Positions 29,395 through 39,101 of a stretch of 64,000 bases of DNA are shown here, piece after piece (the stretch's first letter is position 1; each line of letters begins with the position of its first letter). Source of the DNA: Candidatus Accumulibacter meliphilus (lineage in GTDB: Bacteria > Pseudomonadota > Gammaproteobacteria > Burkholderiales > Rhodocyclaceae); NCBI GenBank assembly GCA_003332265.1, contig QPGA01000013.1:24393-88392 (forward strand), in the 5' to 3' direction. Below the pieces are notes generated by a model. That model saw only the letters and a list, made by a program, of their open reading frames with translations, did not search any database and was not told the origin of the DNA. The translations under genes were made by a program, and so were the position numbers.

Positions 29395-30174
29395 ATGTCC
29401 CAGAATTCACGCCTGATTTTCGGATTCCATTCGACGCTCGCCAAACTGCGTCACGACCCCGGCGCAATTCGTGAAATCTACGTTGACGCCGCGCGTCACG
29501 ACGCTCGCCTGCGTGATCTGGTTCGCCAGGCGGAGTTCGCCACGGTGCGCATCCTGCCGGTGGACGGCGCGCGACTGCAGGCGATGGCGCCCGGCGCCCG
29601 GCACCAGGGAGTGATCGCCACGGTCGATGCAACGCCGCGGCACGTGACGCTGGACGATGTTCTCGACACCCTCGACGAACCGGCCTTCCTGCTGATCCTC
29701 GACGGCATTCAGGATCCGCATAACCTCGGCGCCTGCCTGCGAGTTGCCGATGCCGTCGGCGCGCACGCGGTCATCGCACCCAAGGATCGCGCGGTCGGCT
29801 TGACGCAGGCCGCCGTCAAAGTGGCCAGTGGTGCCGCCGAAACTGTGCCTTACGTGACGGTCACCAATCTCGCACGCACCCTGCGCGAACTAAAGGACAG
29901 GGAAATCTGGATCGTCGGCACCGATGCCGACGCCAAGGACGATCTCTACACCGCCCAGTGGCCAACGGCCTGCGCCTGGGTACTCGGCGCCGAAGGCGAC
30001 GGCCTGCGCCGCCTGACGCGCGAGACCTGTGATCAACTGGTCAACATCCCCATGCTCGGCTCGGTCGCCAGCCTCAATGTCTCGGTCGCCACCGGCGTCT
30101 GCCTCTACGAGGCGCGCCGTCGGCGCGGGCCAGCCAGCAACTTCGGCAATTCCAGCCGTTCCAATAATTCCTAA
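29395..30174 (+). CDS. rlmB: 23S rRNA (guanosine-2'-O)-methyltransferase, RlmB-like SPOUT enzyme
   Basis: Methylates G2251 in the 23S rRNA P-loop in characterised members. It has 259 residues from ATG 29395 (MSQNSRLIFGFH); a TTG three codons earlier is less likely. The N-terminal substrate-binding domain is followed by SPOUT motifs NLGACLRVADAVGAHAV, VLGAEGDGLRRL and MLGSVASLNVSVATG. It is convergent with the BY-kinase gene, the stop codons overlapping by 4 nt with no terminator between. Confidence 0.92.
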   Translation: MSQNSRLIFGFHSTLAKLRHDPGAIREIYVDAARHDARLRDLVRQAEFATVRILPVDGARLQAMAPGARHQGVIATVDATPRHVTLDDVLDTLDEPAFLLILDGIQDPHNLGACLRVADAVGAHAVIAPKDRAVGLTQAAVKVASGAAETVPYVTVTNLARTLRELKDREIWIVGTDADAKDDLYTAQWPTACAWVLGAEGDGLRRLTRETCDQLVNIPMLGSVASLNVSVATGVCLYEARRRRGPASNFGNSSRSNNS

Positions 30175-32432
30175 TCCTTGTACGAGTAGCGGTAGACGTA
30201 GCCTTTGTAACCGTAGCGGTAACGCTGGCGGCTGACATTGAGGTCGTTGAAGACGAAGCCCTTGACTTCGACGCCAGCCTGATTGAGGCGCTTGACCGCT
30301 TGCTCGAGTTCGCGAATCGGGTGCCTGCCCGAACGGGCGACCATCAGTGTGGCGCCGACATGACGGCCGATGATCGCCGCATCGGAAACGGCCAGCACCG
30401 GCGGCGCATCGACGATCACCGTGTCGAAGCGTTCGCCGAGTTGCGTCAGCAAGGTGACAAAGCGCTCGTGCATGAGCAGTTCGGAAGGATTGGGCGGGAT
30501 CTGGCCGGTAGAGATCACCCACAGATTGTCGACTGAAGTCGTTTTCAGAATCGCGTCCAGCGAAGCCTGCCCGGCAACGTACTCCGAGATTCCGCACGCA
30601 CGCTCCTTGCCGAACTCCTTGTGGATATGCCCCCGGCGCAGATCGGCATCGACGATTACCACGCGCTTGCCGACCTGTGCCAGCACGACACCAAGGTTCT
30701 TGGAAATGAAGCTCTTGCCGAGGCTGGGGCTCGAACCGGTGATCAACAGCGAGTTACGTTTCGCGTCGAGCAGCGCAAAGTGCAGCGTCGTGCGCAGGCC
30801 GCGCAGGCTCTCGACCGCGTCGTCTTCGGGAAACCCGACGGCCAGCAACTCGCCAACACCGAATTTCGACTTGCGGTGCAAATCAATTTCGGTCTTGCTG
30901 TGCGGGACCGTGGCATAGACCGGCAGGCCGAGCTGCGACTCGATGATCTCGGGGTCTTCGACAACCACACGCAGCGCCCGCAGCAGCCAGATGATGACCA
31001 TGCTCAGCAATACGCCGAGAAGCAGGGCAATACCCAGAATCGCGATCGGCTTGGCGCCGACGGGTTCACGAGCGACGGCCGCAGGGTCGATGATGCGCAC
31101 ATCGCCGACAGTTCCTGCCTTTGACACCCGCAATTGCTGGGCGGTATTGAGCAGCTCGGTATAGAGCCTGTTCGAGACTTCGACATCGCGCGCCAGACGT
31201 AGAACCGTCTGCTGCGTATCCGGCAAGGCCGCGACATCGGCGTCAAAGGCCTTGCGACGCTCGGCGAGACGCTGCAACTTGTTGTCCATCGCCTGAATCC
31301 TGGGATGCTCGGGAGTGAAGCGCTCGCGCAGTTCGTCCCGCTCCTGCTTCAGCAACACGGCGGCGTTGTCGACCTCGACCAGAGACTTCAGGACCCCCTG
31401 CGTCTCCAGGCTCAAGTCGAGCGAACCACGGCTTTGACGATAGTTGTTGTACGCTGCCTCGGCGCTATCGACCTGTGTCTTGAGAGCGGGAAGCTGGGTC
31501 TCGAGAAAGGCCAGGGTCTTCTCGGCTTCGGCCGAGCGCCGTTCGACGTTCTGGCGAACATAGGTATTCATGATGTCGTCGAGCACGATGCCGATCTGCC
31601 CCGGATCTCCTCCCACGAGGTTCAGCTCGAGAAGGCTCGATTTCTTGCCGCGCTCCTTGACGGAATAGTTCTTGCGCAAACTGTCCACGGCTGTTTCGGC
31701 GGATAGTTTCATCAACCGAAACTGTGTTCCTGGCCGCGCCTCGAGCTGCGCGACGAAAATCGAGTAATTCTGGTTACTGGCACGCGTCCCCGCTTTACCC
31801 TTGAGGAGTGGCTGATCCTCCCAATCCAGCACTTCGAAAGTGCCGTCGTCACCAGCGACCAGGGTGAGTCTCTGATCCAGAGCTCGTCGCGGAACGTCGA
31901 GCGAATCGACCTGAATGCGGTCACCACCCCATGCAAAACTCGACAGGCCCAGCCACGGCGAATTCGGTTCATCACCTTGGTAGCGCCGGCTGACTGCACC
32001 GCCAATCAAGGGCAGGGTTCTGGGAACGGCCACGATGTCCAGCTTCAGCTTGCTGACGACCCGTTCAAGGACCATTCGCGAGCTGAGGATTTCGAGTTCG
32101 GCCGAGACGGTTGTGTCGTCGCCCAACAACGGCTGCAGGGCCTTGAGGGAGCCCATTCCGGAGCTTTTCTCCTCGACTTGCAAGAGACCATCGGCCCGGT
32201 AGACGGGCTTCGCCACAAACACCCAAGCCAGGCCAAGAACGAGTGCCAACAGGCTAACCGCGGCAATCAACCAGCGGTAATCCATGAGCACGGCAATGAT
32301 CTCGCCAAGGGCCAGGCCCTCGTCCTCATCTTCCGAGGACACCTGCTGCAGCGACTGCGCTTGCGCCTGAGCACCTGCGCGGCCGGCGACTCCCGGCGCG
32401 TTGAAAGAGGCTTCTGACTGGTCGTTATCCAT
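30171..32432 (-). CDS. Wzc-like polysaccharide co-polymerase and tyrosine autokinase (BY-kinase)
   Basis: Controls chain length and export of exopolysaccharide from the inner membrane. The 753-residue protein has an N-terminal Wzz domain with first membrane helix near residues 52-72, a long coiled-coil periplasmic region, and a second helix near 470. A cytoplasmic kinase domain follows with Walker A GSSPSLGKS, Walker A' VVIVDADLRRG and Walker B VIVDAPPVL. The C-terminus is a tyrosine cluster (RYRYGYKGYVYRYSYKD), the expected autophosphorylation site. The cognate phosphatase gene is in the same run of genes. Confidence 0.9.
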   Translation of the reverse strand: MDNDQSEASFNAPGVAGRAGAQAQAQSLQQVSSEDEDEGLALGEIIAVLMDYRWLIAAVSLLALVLGLAWVFVAKPVYRADGLLQVEEKSSGMGSLKALQPLLGDDTTVSAELEILSSRMVLERVVSKLKLDIVAVPRTLPLIGGAVSRRYQGDEPNSPWLGLSSFAWGGDRIQVDSLDVPRRALDQRLTLVAGDDGTFEVLDWEDQPLLKGKAGTRASNQNYSIFVAQLEARPGTQFRLMKLSAETAVDSLRKNYSVKERGKKSSLLELNLVGGDPGQIGIVLDDIMNTYVRQNVERRSAEAEKTLAFLETQLPALKTQVDSAEAAYNNYRQSRGSLDLSLETQGVLKSLVEVDNAAVLLKQERDELRERFTPEHPRIQAMDNKLQRLAERRKAFDADVAALPDTQQTVLRLARDVEVSNRLYTELLNTAQQLRVSKAGTVGDVRIIDPAAVAREPVGAKPIAILGIALLLGVLLSMVIIWLLRALRVVVEDPEIIESQLGLPVYATVPHSKTEIDLHRKSKFGVGELLAVGFPEDDAVESLRGLRTTLHFALLDAKRNSLLITGSSPSLGKSFISKNLGVVLAQVGKRVVIVDADLRRGHIHKEFGKERACGISEYVAGQASLDAILKTTSVDNLWVISTGQIPPNPSELLMHERFVTLLTQLGERFDTVIVDAPPVLAVSDAAIIGRHVGATLMVARSGRHPIRELEQAVKRLNQAGVEVKGFVFNDLNVSRQRYRYGYKGYVYRYSYKD

Positions 32433-32567
32433 GGATCGTCCGTGTTTGCCGCCGCAAAGGTCATGGCTGCGCGGCTCCGCGTGGTAGGCAGGTTTTTGCG
32501 GGAGAGCTTAGCCAGCGGCTTTGTCAGCCCCCCGACGGGCCTGCCGTGAAAGAAAAGCTCGTCGAGA

Positions 32568-33767
32568 TCAGTACTGCGGTTGTTGGCCGCCGAAAAGCGG
32601 ATACTGCGTCTGGCTGGTTACATTAAGCATCGTCGCCGTCGGCAGGATATTCGAGATCACGCGCTGCCAGCGAACGACTGCCGCCGCATCGACATAGACA
32701 ACATCGCGCGGCCGCAGCGGAAAGCGATCGGCCAGCAACATGGCGTCGGGCAGGCGGGAATCCAGATGGAAGAGCTCCGGAGTCTCGGTGTCGCCGCGCA
32801 TGACATAGATCCAGCGTGGGTCGGAAGTCGTCTGACTGATATAGCCAGCGTCGCTGAGCGCTTCGGCGAGCGTCGAGCGCTTCTTGTTCATCACTTGCGA
32901 ACCAGGCCGAACGACTTCGCCAAGCACGAAGATCTTGTTGTAGCTGCGGTCCGCGACATTGATGATGTCGCCGTGCTCCAGCAAGGCATTCTGTGCTGTC
33001 GCACCATAGTCGTACATTGCCTGGATATCGACCAGATAGGTACTGCCACGACGAGTCAGCAGCACCCGGCTGTAGTCGGCCTCCGGCGTGAAGCCACCGG
33101 CGCGGTTGACCGCCTCGATCACAGTCATCGGAATATCGGTCACCTGCTGGATACCCGGTTTTGCCACCTCCCCGACAACATAGACCTGCTGGCTGCGAAA
33201 AGCCACCATGCGCACGTCGAGTTGAACCTGCTCGATGTATTTGGCCAACTTGGCCGACAAGATCCTGCGCACTTCGGCGGTGGTCTTGCCCTGGACGTTG
33301 ATCACTCCCGCGTACGGAAAGTAGATCGTTCCATCGTCGGCGATAACGGTGCCCGCCTGCTCGGCGGTGCGGAAGCTGCCGGCCGGAATGGTCAGCTCGG
33401 GGTGATCCCAGACGATGATCGAAATGATGTCGCCCGGCCCGAGTTTGTACTCGGGCGGCGGTCTGGAATCGTTGCTGCCAGGACGCGGCGCGTTCTCCGT
33501 CGCCTTCCTGGCAACGCTGGTGCCGTCGCCGATGGGCGGCCGGGCCGCCTTGAACATGTCGACGATCAGTTCGGCAGTAATCGGCTTGATCTTGATGTGG
33601 GCCGGTACCAGAGCGTCTCCCTGCTGGACCGGCAACATCACCGCAGACTCGTCGCGGTCGCTGTAGCTCTGGTTACCGGGAACAAGACTGCAGCCTGCCA
33701 GAGCGCTGACGGCAAGAGCAATCAAGAGGTGCCGGATTCGACCAGGCACAACAGACGACATTTTCAT
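32568..33767 (-). CDS. Wza-type polysaccharide export outer-membrane lipoprotein
   Basis: A 399-residue exporter component. The signal peptide ends in lipobox LAGC (lipidated Cys26). A Poly_export domain beginning YKLGPGDIISI is followed by two SLBB-type beta-grasp segments. ATG 33767 has GAGGAT upstream; longer frames have no signal peptide. It pairs with the BY-kinase (135 bp downstream) to form the trans-envelope channel. Confidence 0.9.
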   Translation of the reverse strand: MKMSSVVPGRIRHLLIALAVSALAGCSLVPGNQSYSDRDESAVMLPVQQGDALVPAHIKIKPITAELIVDMFKAARPPIGDGTSVARKATENAPRPGSNDSRPPPEYKLGPGDIISIIVWDHPELTIPAGSFRTAEQAGTVIADDGTIYFPYAGVINVQGKTTAEVRRILSAKLAKYIEQVQLDVRMVAFRSQQVYVVGEVAKPGIQQVTDIPMTVIEAVNRAGGFTPEADYSRVLLTRRGSTYLVDIQAMYDYGATAQNALLEHGDIINVADRSYNKIFVLGEVVRPGSQVMNKKRSTLAEALSDAGYISQTTSDPRWIYVMRGDTETPELFHLDSRLPDAMLLADRFPLRPRDVVYVDAAAVVRWQRVISNILPTATMLNVTSQTQYPLFGGQQPQY

Positions 33768-33999
33768 ACTTAGATCCTCGTTTCTGTTCGTTCGTGCTCT
33801 CGTCGGCGCCCTGGGTAACAAAGCGCCGCGAAGTTTACATCGCGAGCGCAGGCACCGCAAATGCAGCCGCCCGCTGGGCACCGATAGCTATTGGACACGC
33901 CACAGCCCTTCACACAACACGGCGCCAGCAGCGTTCTTGGTGTAGTGGGAGGTGTTTCCAATCACGCCCGCAGGATAACGCCGCTCGGGGCGATTGCAC

Positions 34000-34033
34000 G
34001 TGCGCTATCTCACGTTCCCGCGCAATAGCGCAC
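34000..34033. promoter_or_regulatory. Perfect 9-bp inverted repeat between wzb and wza
   Basis: GTGCGCTAT (34000-34008) and ATAGCGCAC (34025-34033) enclose a 16-bp spacer in the 283-bp gap between the phosphatase and the export lipoprotein. It may be an operator or an RNA hairpin. No U-tract follows on the coding (minus) strand. The rest of the gap shows no gene. Confidence 0.4.
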
Positions 34034-34050
34034 ACGCCTTCTCAGCTCGT

Positions 34051-34491
34051 TCAGCCGAGCTTTTCGACCCAGGGCCCGACTGCGGCTTCGATCAGGCGCA
34101 ACGCTTCCGCGTGCGCTTCATCGCCGCGCCGATAGGGGTCGGGGATTTCGGTATTCGTCCAGTGCCCAAGCAGGAAGGTCTTGCCGCGGGCAGTGGGGTC
34201 CAGTGCCAGCACCGCGTCGCGATGGTGCTGCTCCATCACCAGAACCAGTTCGGCCCAGCGCAGGCGTTCACGGATCAACTGGCTGCCTCGGTGCGCACTG
34301 AGGTCGACGCCGCGCGATTGCATCATCGCGCAGGTCGTCGCATCGGCGGGGTGGTTGACCAGCGCACCGATACCCGCGGACTGGGCCTCAACCGGTCGAC
34401 CGAGCGCTTCAATCCGCTGCCGAAGAAAAAACTCGGCCGCGGGGCTGCGACAAATGTTTCCCGTGCACACGGTGAGAATTCTGTTGAACAT
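34051..34491 (-). CDS. Low-molecular-weight protein-tyrosine phosphatase (Wzb-like)
   Basis: Dephosphorylates the BY-kinase and so sets exopolysaccharide assembly cycles. It has 146 residues, with the P-loop CTGNICRS at residues 9-16 (Cys9, Arg15) and the general-acid loop DPYRRG near residue 118. Located 14 bp downstream of the WecA-like gene. Order WecA-like, Wzb, Wza, Wzc is the standard polysaccharide assembly set. Confidence 0.9.
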   Translation of the reverse strand: MFNRILTVCTGNICRSPAAEFFLRQRIEALGRPVEAQSAGIGALVNHPADATTCAMMQSRGVDLSAHRGSQLIRERLRWAELVLVMEQHHRDAVLALDPTARGKTFLLGHWTNTEIPDPYRRGDEAHAEALRLIEAAVGPWVEKLG

Positions 34492-34505
34492 ATCTCAACG
34501 CTCAC

Positions 34506-36044
34506 TCACGTGGGAGGCACGCTGACTTCGAAGCTCACTCCGCCGCCGTTCATCATCCCGCCGCCGCGCTCCATGGAGTAGATCAGTGTGCTGCGCACGC
34601 TGCGCCGCTCGCGCCTACGTTGGCTGCCGACCTTCCTGCCTTCAAGCGGCGCATTGGAACGTAAGTCGTTCTCGTCCTGACGGCGTATGAAAAGGCGAAC
34701 GTCGACAACGTGCCGCCGAAGGAGGTGTTTCTTCATTGCCGACACATCACGCTGAACTTTGCCAATCAGGTGCTCATCGCCGTTCGCCGGAACATGCACC
34801 ACACAATAGACGTTGCGGCCATCGGTCGCCGAGCAGTCCGTCTGGTACACGCTCAGCTGGTAGTCATAGCTGCTGCCATCCAAACGCTCGCCTATCAAGC
34901 CAAGCAGATCAGGAAACTTCTCCCGGCGAACGTAGCCAACAAAAATGCCGCGCACCTGGACCGAGGGAAGGCCAAGCACATGGCTAATCCGGCGCAGCCC
35001 GGGCACCAGCCGCCATGGGCGCAGAGTCAGCAGGAAGTAGGCCGCAAAAACACCCAGGAAAAGCCAGAACATCAGATATTCGGGAACCCCCAGCAGCAGA
35101 CCGCCGACACCGATCAGACCCAGAAAAAGCTGCGCAAGCGCGGCGAACACGACGACATCACAAACCCGATAGCCGGCACGAACGAAAAGATGGTGCAAGT
35201 GGTAACGGTCGGGTCGGAATGGCGACTTGCGCAGCCAGATGCGCCGCAGCATGACGCCGACCGTATCCATCAACGGCAGCGCAAACAGCCAGAGGGCGGT
35301 CACCGGAGTCATCGCCGGCGAGTCCCCCTGCGACAAGGCGATGAACAACCAGGCGAACAGGAAGCCCAGCACCATGCTGCCGTTATCACCGAGAAACACC
35401 CGCGCCCGACTATTTCCCGGATAGCGCAGGTTGTAGTACAGGAAGCCTGCCACGCCAGCGACCAGCGCAACGACGAGAACGACATACGCGCCCTGGCCCG
35501 CGAAAACAGCGACCAAGCCGACAAGCGCCAGGCTGACCAAGCTTAGCGCGCCCGACAGCCCGTCGATCCCGTCGATCATATTGACCGCATTGATCAGTCC
35601 GACAGTGGCGAAAATCGTCAGCGGGATGGACAGCCAACCGAGATCGAAGCGCCAGCCAGGAAGAAGCTCTCCGAAAGACAACAACTCGACGCCGCCGACA
35701 AAAACCATTGACAGGGCGACCATCGCCTGAACAACGAAACGCAGTTTGAAGCTGAGGTGCACAATGTCGTCGGCAAGACCCGTAAGAAAAAGGACCAGCA
35801 CACCAATCAAAATGCCTTGCAGCGGGACAAGCTCAAGACCGCCAAACAAGGGATCGAACGAAAGGAACAAGCTGAACAGAACGGCGAGGATTCCCACCCC
35901 ACCGACGAATGGCGTACTGGCTTCGTGTTGCTTGTGCCCACCGGGGCGGTCCACGACTCCCAGGTAGTTGGCCAGGCTCGCAGCGAGCCGGATGGCCACG
36001 CCAGAAATCAGTACACAGAGAGCAAACAACACGGCCAGTTCCAT
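34506..36044 (-). CDS. WecA/MraY-family undecaprenyl-phosphate sugar-1-phosphate transferase with long C-terminal extension
   Basis: Starts lipid-linked polysaccharide synthesis by transferring a sugar-1-phosphate to undecaprenyl phosphate. It has about 11 membrane helices. Family motifs are LADD (near residue 89), NMIDGIDGL, FLGDNGSM and the HLHH cluster. ATG 36044 is chosen because GGAGG lies just upstream. At 512 residues it is about 150 longer than WecA; the extra C-terminal part is soluble and basic (RRRERRSVRS) and not recognised. No glycosyltransferases, Wzx or Wzy are nearby. Confidence 0.85.
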   Translation of the reverse strand: MELAVLFALCVLISGVAIRLAASLANYLGVVDRPGGHKQHEASTPFVGGVGILAVLFSLFLSFDPLFGGLELVPLQGILIGVLVLFLTGLADDIVHLSFKLRFVVQAMVALSMVFVGGVELLSFGELLPGWRFDLGWLSIPLTIFATVGLINAVNMIDGIDGLSGALSLVSLALVGLVAVFAGQGAYVVLVVALVAGVAGFLYYNLRYPGNSRARVFLGDNGSMVLGFLFAWLFIALSQGDSPAMTPVTALWLFALPLMDTVGVMLRRIWLRKSPFRPDRYHLHHLFVRAGYRVCDVVVFAALAQLFLGLIGVGGLLLGVPEYLMFWLFLGVFAAYFLLTLRPWRLVPGLRRISHVLGLPSVQVRGIFVGYVRREKFPDLLGLIGERLDGSSYDYQLSVYQTDCSATDGRNVYCVVHVPANGDEHLIGKVQRDVSAMKKHLLRRHVVDVRLFIRRQDENDLRSNAPLEGRKVGSQRRRERRSVRSTLIYSMERGGGMMNGGGVSFEVSVPPT

Positions 36045-36230
36045 GGCCACCTCCACCACTTGCTAGTATCTGCCGGTGCCTCGGCCTCCATCACCATCAG
36101 GATGCTCGTGCGGCGATGCTGCCACAACCTACCCGACCTCAGAAAAGAAGAGCCCTGTCGCGGGCTCCTCTCACTCACTTCACGAACGCCTCTCGCACTC
36201 TCCCGACGAGAGGCGCTCGACCCCTTTCTT

Positions 36231-37076
36231 TCAGGCGCGGCGGCGACGGCCCAGGCACAGACCGAGCAAACCGATGCCCAATAGTGCCAACGACTCTGGC
36301 TCGGGAACCACCGTCACATCGTAGTTTCCGGTGTAAGAACCGTCAGCAGTATAAACCTCGGAAGGAGTTGCGAAAAAGCTGTACAGGTAGGTGTCACGAG
36401 CACGAGCACCGCCAAGAGCGACCTTCACCACCTCGCTGACTTGGGCGCCATCCGGAATAGCGCCGGCAAGGGCAAGGAGCGGGAACAATGTCTTCAGGAC
36501 ATCTGTCGCGTCGTAGAACCCGGCGAGTCCGATGTGAACAGTGTGGCCGTCAAGTTCGACATAGGAAATATTCGGGTCGCTGACATATTGCCACGGTGCC
36601 AAACTTCCTGGCAATGTGCCCGCATAGAAACCCACCAAGGCGGCCGCCATCTGCAGTTCGCTTAAGGTGCCGGCACCGATAGCTGTCGCTGCGCCCTGGA
36701 TGTACTGCCGGTCGAGGCCGCTTTGCCAGTCTTCGATCTGCAGGCTACTCAGCTTGATGTGCTTGCCGCCAGAAAAGTTGCCGAACATGGAGGTCTGCGA
36801 ACCATACTTGCCGAGCTCGACATTGCCGTCGGGACTTCCTGCGTTGCCACCAAGCGCGGATTTGGCCGCAGCCTCCCCGGCTGCAAAAGTCGGGTAGCCT
36901 GTACCAGACAGCTCCGGATCACCTGCGTAAACAGTGAAAACACCGTCGATGATCGGATTGAAAGCGCCGGTAATATCGGTCAAGGTCATCGCAATCGGGG
37001 CAGCCGAAGCACCGGCCGAAACCGCCAAGGCCGCAACAGCCAGGGCAACCTTTGTCTTGTTGCAAAATACATTCAT
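36231..37076 (-). CDS. PEP-CTERM sorting domain protein
   Basis: A 281-residue exported protein. A signal peptide (residues about 1-27, ending SAGASA) precedes a domain of unknown function. The C-terminus VPEPESLALLGIGLLGLCLG followed by RRRRA is a textbook PEP-CTERM signal, recognised by exosortase and often linked to exopolysaccharide loci. ATG 37076 is chosen over longer frames because AAGGAG lies seven bases upstream. Position next to the EPS genes suggests an extracellular matrix role (inference). Confidence 0.88.
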   Translation of the reverse strand: MNVFCNKTKVALAVAALAVSAGASAAPIAMTLTDITGAFNPIIDGVFTVYAGDPELSGTGYPTFAAGEAAAKSALGGNAGSPDGNVELGKYGSQTSMFGNFSGGKHIKLSSLQIEDWQSGLDRQYIQGAATAIGAGTLSELQMAAALVGFYAGTLPGSLAPWQYVSDPNISYVELDGHTVHIGLAGFYDATDVLKTLFPLLALAGAIPDGAQVSEVVKVALGGARARDTYLYSFFATPSEVYTADGSYTGNYDVTVVPEPESLALLGIGLLGLCLGRRRRA

Positions 37077-37376
37077 GGGGAACTCCTTTGACATCAAGTA
37101 CCAGCCCTTGTCGGAAACCGGTTGATGAAGATTGAAATGGGCTTCACAAGTCTTGGTTTTTGGGATGCCACACGGGCCCACGCCCACTTCCCTCGGCAAA
37201 ACCTGACTCGACAGCTTAGAAGCAAAAATCATGCCACAATTCGTAAACCCCTGTATATCAGGAACCTAATCAATCCCCCCCCCGGAACCGCGGAGGGAGG
37301 TGTAAAAAAAATCGACACTTTCCAAGTCGCAACGGCACAGCAGAAGAACCCAGTATAGCAGCCGACAGCGAAGGCT
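37077..37376. other. Gene-free stretch upstream of the PEP-CTERM gene
   Basis: No coding signal is visible. Contains the ribosome-binding site and likely promoter of the PEP-CTERM gene and a C-rich run near 37275-37283. Confidence 0.5.
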
Positions 37377-37496
37377 TTAATGTGAAAGTCGCGTATGCGA
37401 CTCACGAACCGCCCTTCTCCCCCTGCGGGAGAAGGGCCGGGGGAAGGGGGACGGTCATGACTTTCATCATCCGGGGTATCTCGACTGTCATGACCG
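37377..37496 (+). repeat. Single unit of the dispersed repeat
   Basis: A 120-bp A-B-C-D unit with the AGTCGC/GCGACT palindrome, the CCCTTCTCCC/GGGAGAAGGG hairpin and the terminal CGGTCATGAC inverted repeat. It lies between the divergent PEP-CTERM gene and the gcv promoter. Confidence 0.9.
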
Positions 37497-37644
37497 TTAG
37501 CGAAAACCAGTTCGCCGGGCCCAGGCTCGCAAGTCACTGACAGCCGTCACACCAATGCTCGATCGCCGCAAATACCGAGGCGACCAGGGGCCAACACACG
37601 CTGCCGGGTCACTGCACCACCGCCCGCGCCTATCCGCTGCGCAC

Positions 37645-37674
37645 TTGCGAGCACTGCTGCCAGCGCGCTATAGT
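37645..37674 (+). promoter_or_regulatory. Sigma-70-like promoter of the gcv operon
   Basis: TTGCGA (37645-37650) and TATAGT (37669-37674) are separated by 18 bp. The predicted transcript start, near 37681, is just upstream of the glycine riboswitch. Confidence 0.6.
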
Positions 37675-37684
37675 TGCGGCGCGA

Positions 37685-37870
37685 ATGGGAGAGGGCGGCA
37701 AAACCGCCGCCGAAGGCGCAATCCACCCGGAAACGCTCAGGCAAAAGGACCGTTCGTGCAATGAACTCTGGAGAGCGGCGCGCGCTTGTTTTTTAGCGCA
37801 GCGCCCACCGATGGGGCCTGCGGCTGCGATTCACTTTTCGGCTGCAAAATCTCTCAGGTACATGGACAGG
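37685..37870 (+). ncRNA. Tandem glycine riboswitch (two aptamers)
   Basis: Two adjacent aptamers precede gcvT. The first (about 37688-37755) has GGGAGAG, the GCCGAAGG-type core and the closing CTCAGGCAAAAGGAC. The second (about 37763-37870) opens CTCTGGAGAGC and ends CTCTCAGGTACATGGACAG, the classic glycine aptamer 3' motif. A rho-independent terminator follows directly, so glycine binding is expected to prevent termination and switch on the glycine cleavage operon, as known for this class. Confidence 0.9.
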
Positions 37871-37902
37871 GGGGTGAACTCGATGCGAGTTCGCCCCTTT
37901 TT
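37871..37902 (+). terminator. Riboswitch expression-platform terminator
   Basis: A 12-bp stem (GGGGTGAACTCG / CGAGTTCGCCCC, one G-U pair) with a 3-nt ATG loop is followed by TTTTT. It overlaps the 3' end of the second aptamer, as needed for transcriptional control. Confidence 0.88.
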
Positions 37903-37948
37903 CGTTTCTGGAATCCACATCAACAATCTCGTACAAGGGTCTGATACG

Positions 37949-39037
37949 ATGCAGAAAACTGTCCTCAACGAGGACCATCGCCGAAGCGGCGCCCGGATGG
38001 TCGATTTCGGCGGCTGGGAGATGCCTCTTCACTACGGCTCGCAGATCGAGGAACACCACGCGGTACGCCGCGACGCCGGCATGTTCGACGTTTCTCACAT
38101 GTGCGTTGTGGATATCACGGGACTTGATAGCGCTGCCTTCCTGCGCCGCCTGATCGCCAACAACATCGACAGGCTGCAGGTCGCGGGCAAGGCGCTGTAC
38201 AGCGCGATGCTCAACGAAGCCGGCGGCGTGATCGACGACCTGATTGTCTATTACCTCGACGAAAGCAACTACCGGTTGGTTATCAACGCCGGTACTGCGG
38301 CCAAGGATCTGCGCTGGATGGCTGGCCGCCTCGCTGACTGGCAGCTTGCGGCGACGATCACGCAACGCCGCGAGGGGGCTGGCGCCCTGGCGATGATCGC
38401 CGTGCAGGGCCCGAACGCCCGCCAGAAAGTCTGGCAGGCACTGCCCGACTGCCGTTCGGCATGCGAATCCTTGCAGCCATTTTTTGCCGCGCGCTGCGGG
38501 GATCTTTTTATTGCTCGTACCGGCTACACCGGTGAAGACGGTTACGAAATCACTTTACCCGCCGAACAGGCGAGCGAGCTATGGACAGCGCTCGCCGACA
38601 CCGGCGTCCAGCCCTGCGGTCTCGGCGCCCGCGACACGCTGCGCCTGGAAGCGGGCATGAATCTCTATGGCCAGGACATGGACGAGAATATCTCGCCGCT
38701 CGACGCCGGCCTGGCGTGGACCGTCGACCTCGTCGCCCCGCGTGACTTCGTCGGCAAGGCGGCGCTCGTCACCAGACCACAGCAGCAGCAGTTTCTCGGT
38801 CTGCTGCTCAAGGACCGCGGCGTCCTGCGTGCGCACCAGAAAGTCGTCACCAGCCAGGGGGCCGGGGAGATTACCAGCGGCAGTTTTTCGCCGACGATGC
38901 AGCAATCAATCGCCCTGGCCCGACTGCCGCTCGCCGCCGCGATCGGTGACACAGTCGAAGTGGCGATTCGCGACAAGCTCCTCGCTGCCCGGGTGGTCAA
39001 GCCTTGCTTTGTGCGCAAGGGAAGCATTCTGGTTTAA
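37949..39037 (+). CDS. gcvT: Glycine cleavage system T protein (aminomethyltransferase)
   Basis: Transfers the methylene group from the H-protein aminomethyl intermediate to tetrahydrofolate, releasing ammonia. It has 362 residues starting at ATG 37949 ([12 protein letters not shown]). Longer frames run through the riboswitch. Conserved segments [20 protein letters not shown] and [11 protein letters not shown] are present. First gene of gcvT-gcvH-gcvP. Confidence 0.95.
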   Translation: MQKTVLNEDHRRSGARMVDFGGWEMPLHYGSQIEEHHAVRRDAGMFDVSHMCVVDITGLDSAAFLRRLIANNIDRLQVAGKALYSAMLNEAGGVIDDLIVYYLDESNYRLVINAGTAAKDLRWMAGRLADWQLAATITQRREGAGALAMIAVQGPNARQKVWQALPDCRSACESLQPFFAARCGDLFIARTGYTGEDGYEITLPAEQASELWTALADTGVQPCGLGARDTLRLEAGMNLYGQDMDENISPLDAGLAWTVDLVAPRDFVGKAALVTRPQQQQFLGLLLKDRGVLRAHQKVVTSQGAGEITSGSFSPTMQQSIALARLPLAAAIGDTVEVAIRDKLLAARVVKPCFVRKGSILV

Positions 39038-39101
39038 TTCCGTATTGTCAATTTGTCAATTTGTCAATTGGCAGCTTTCATCCAATTTGTCAGGAGTAAA
39101 A

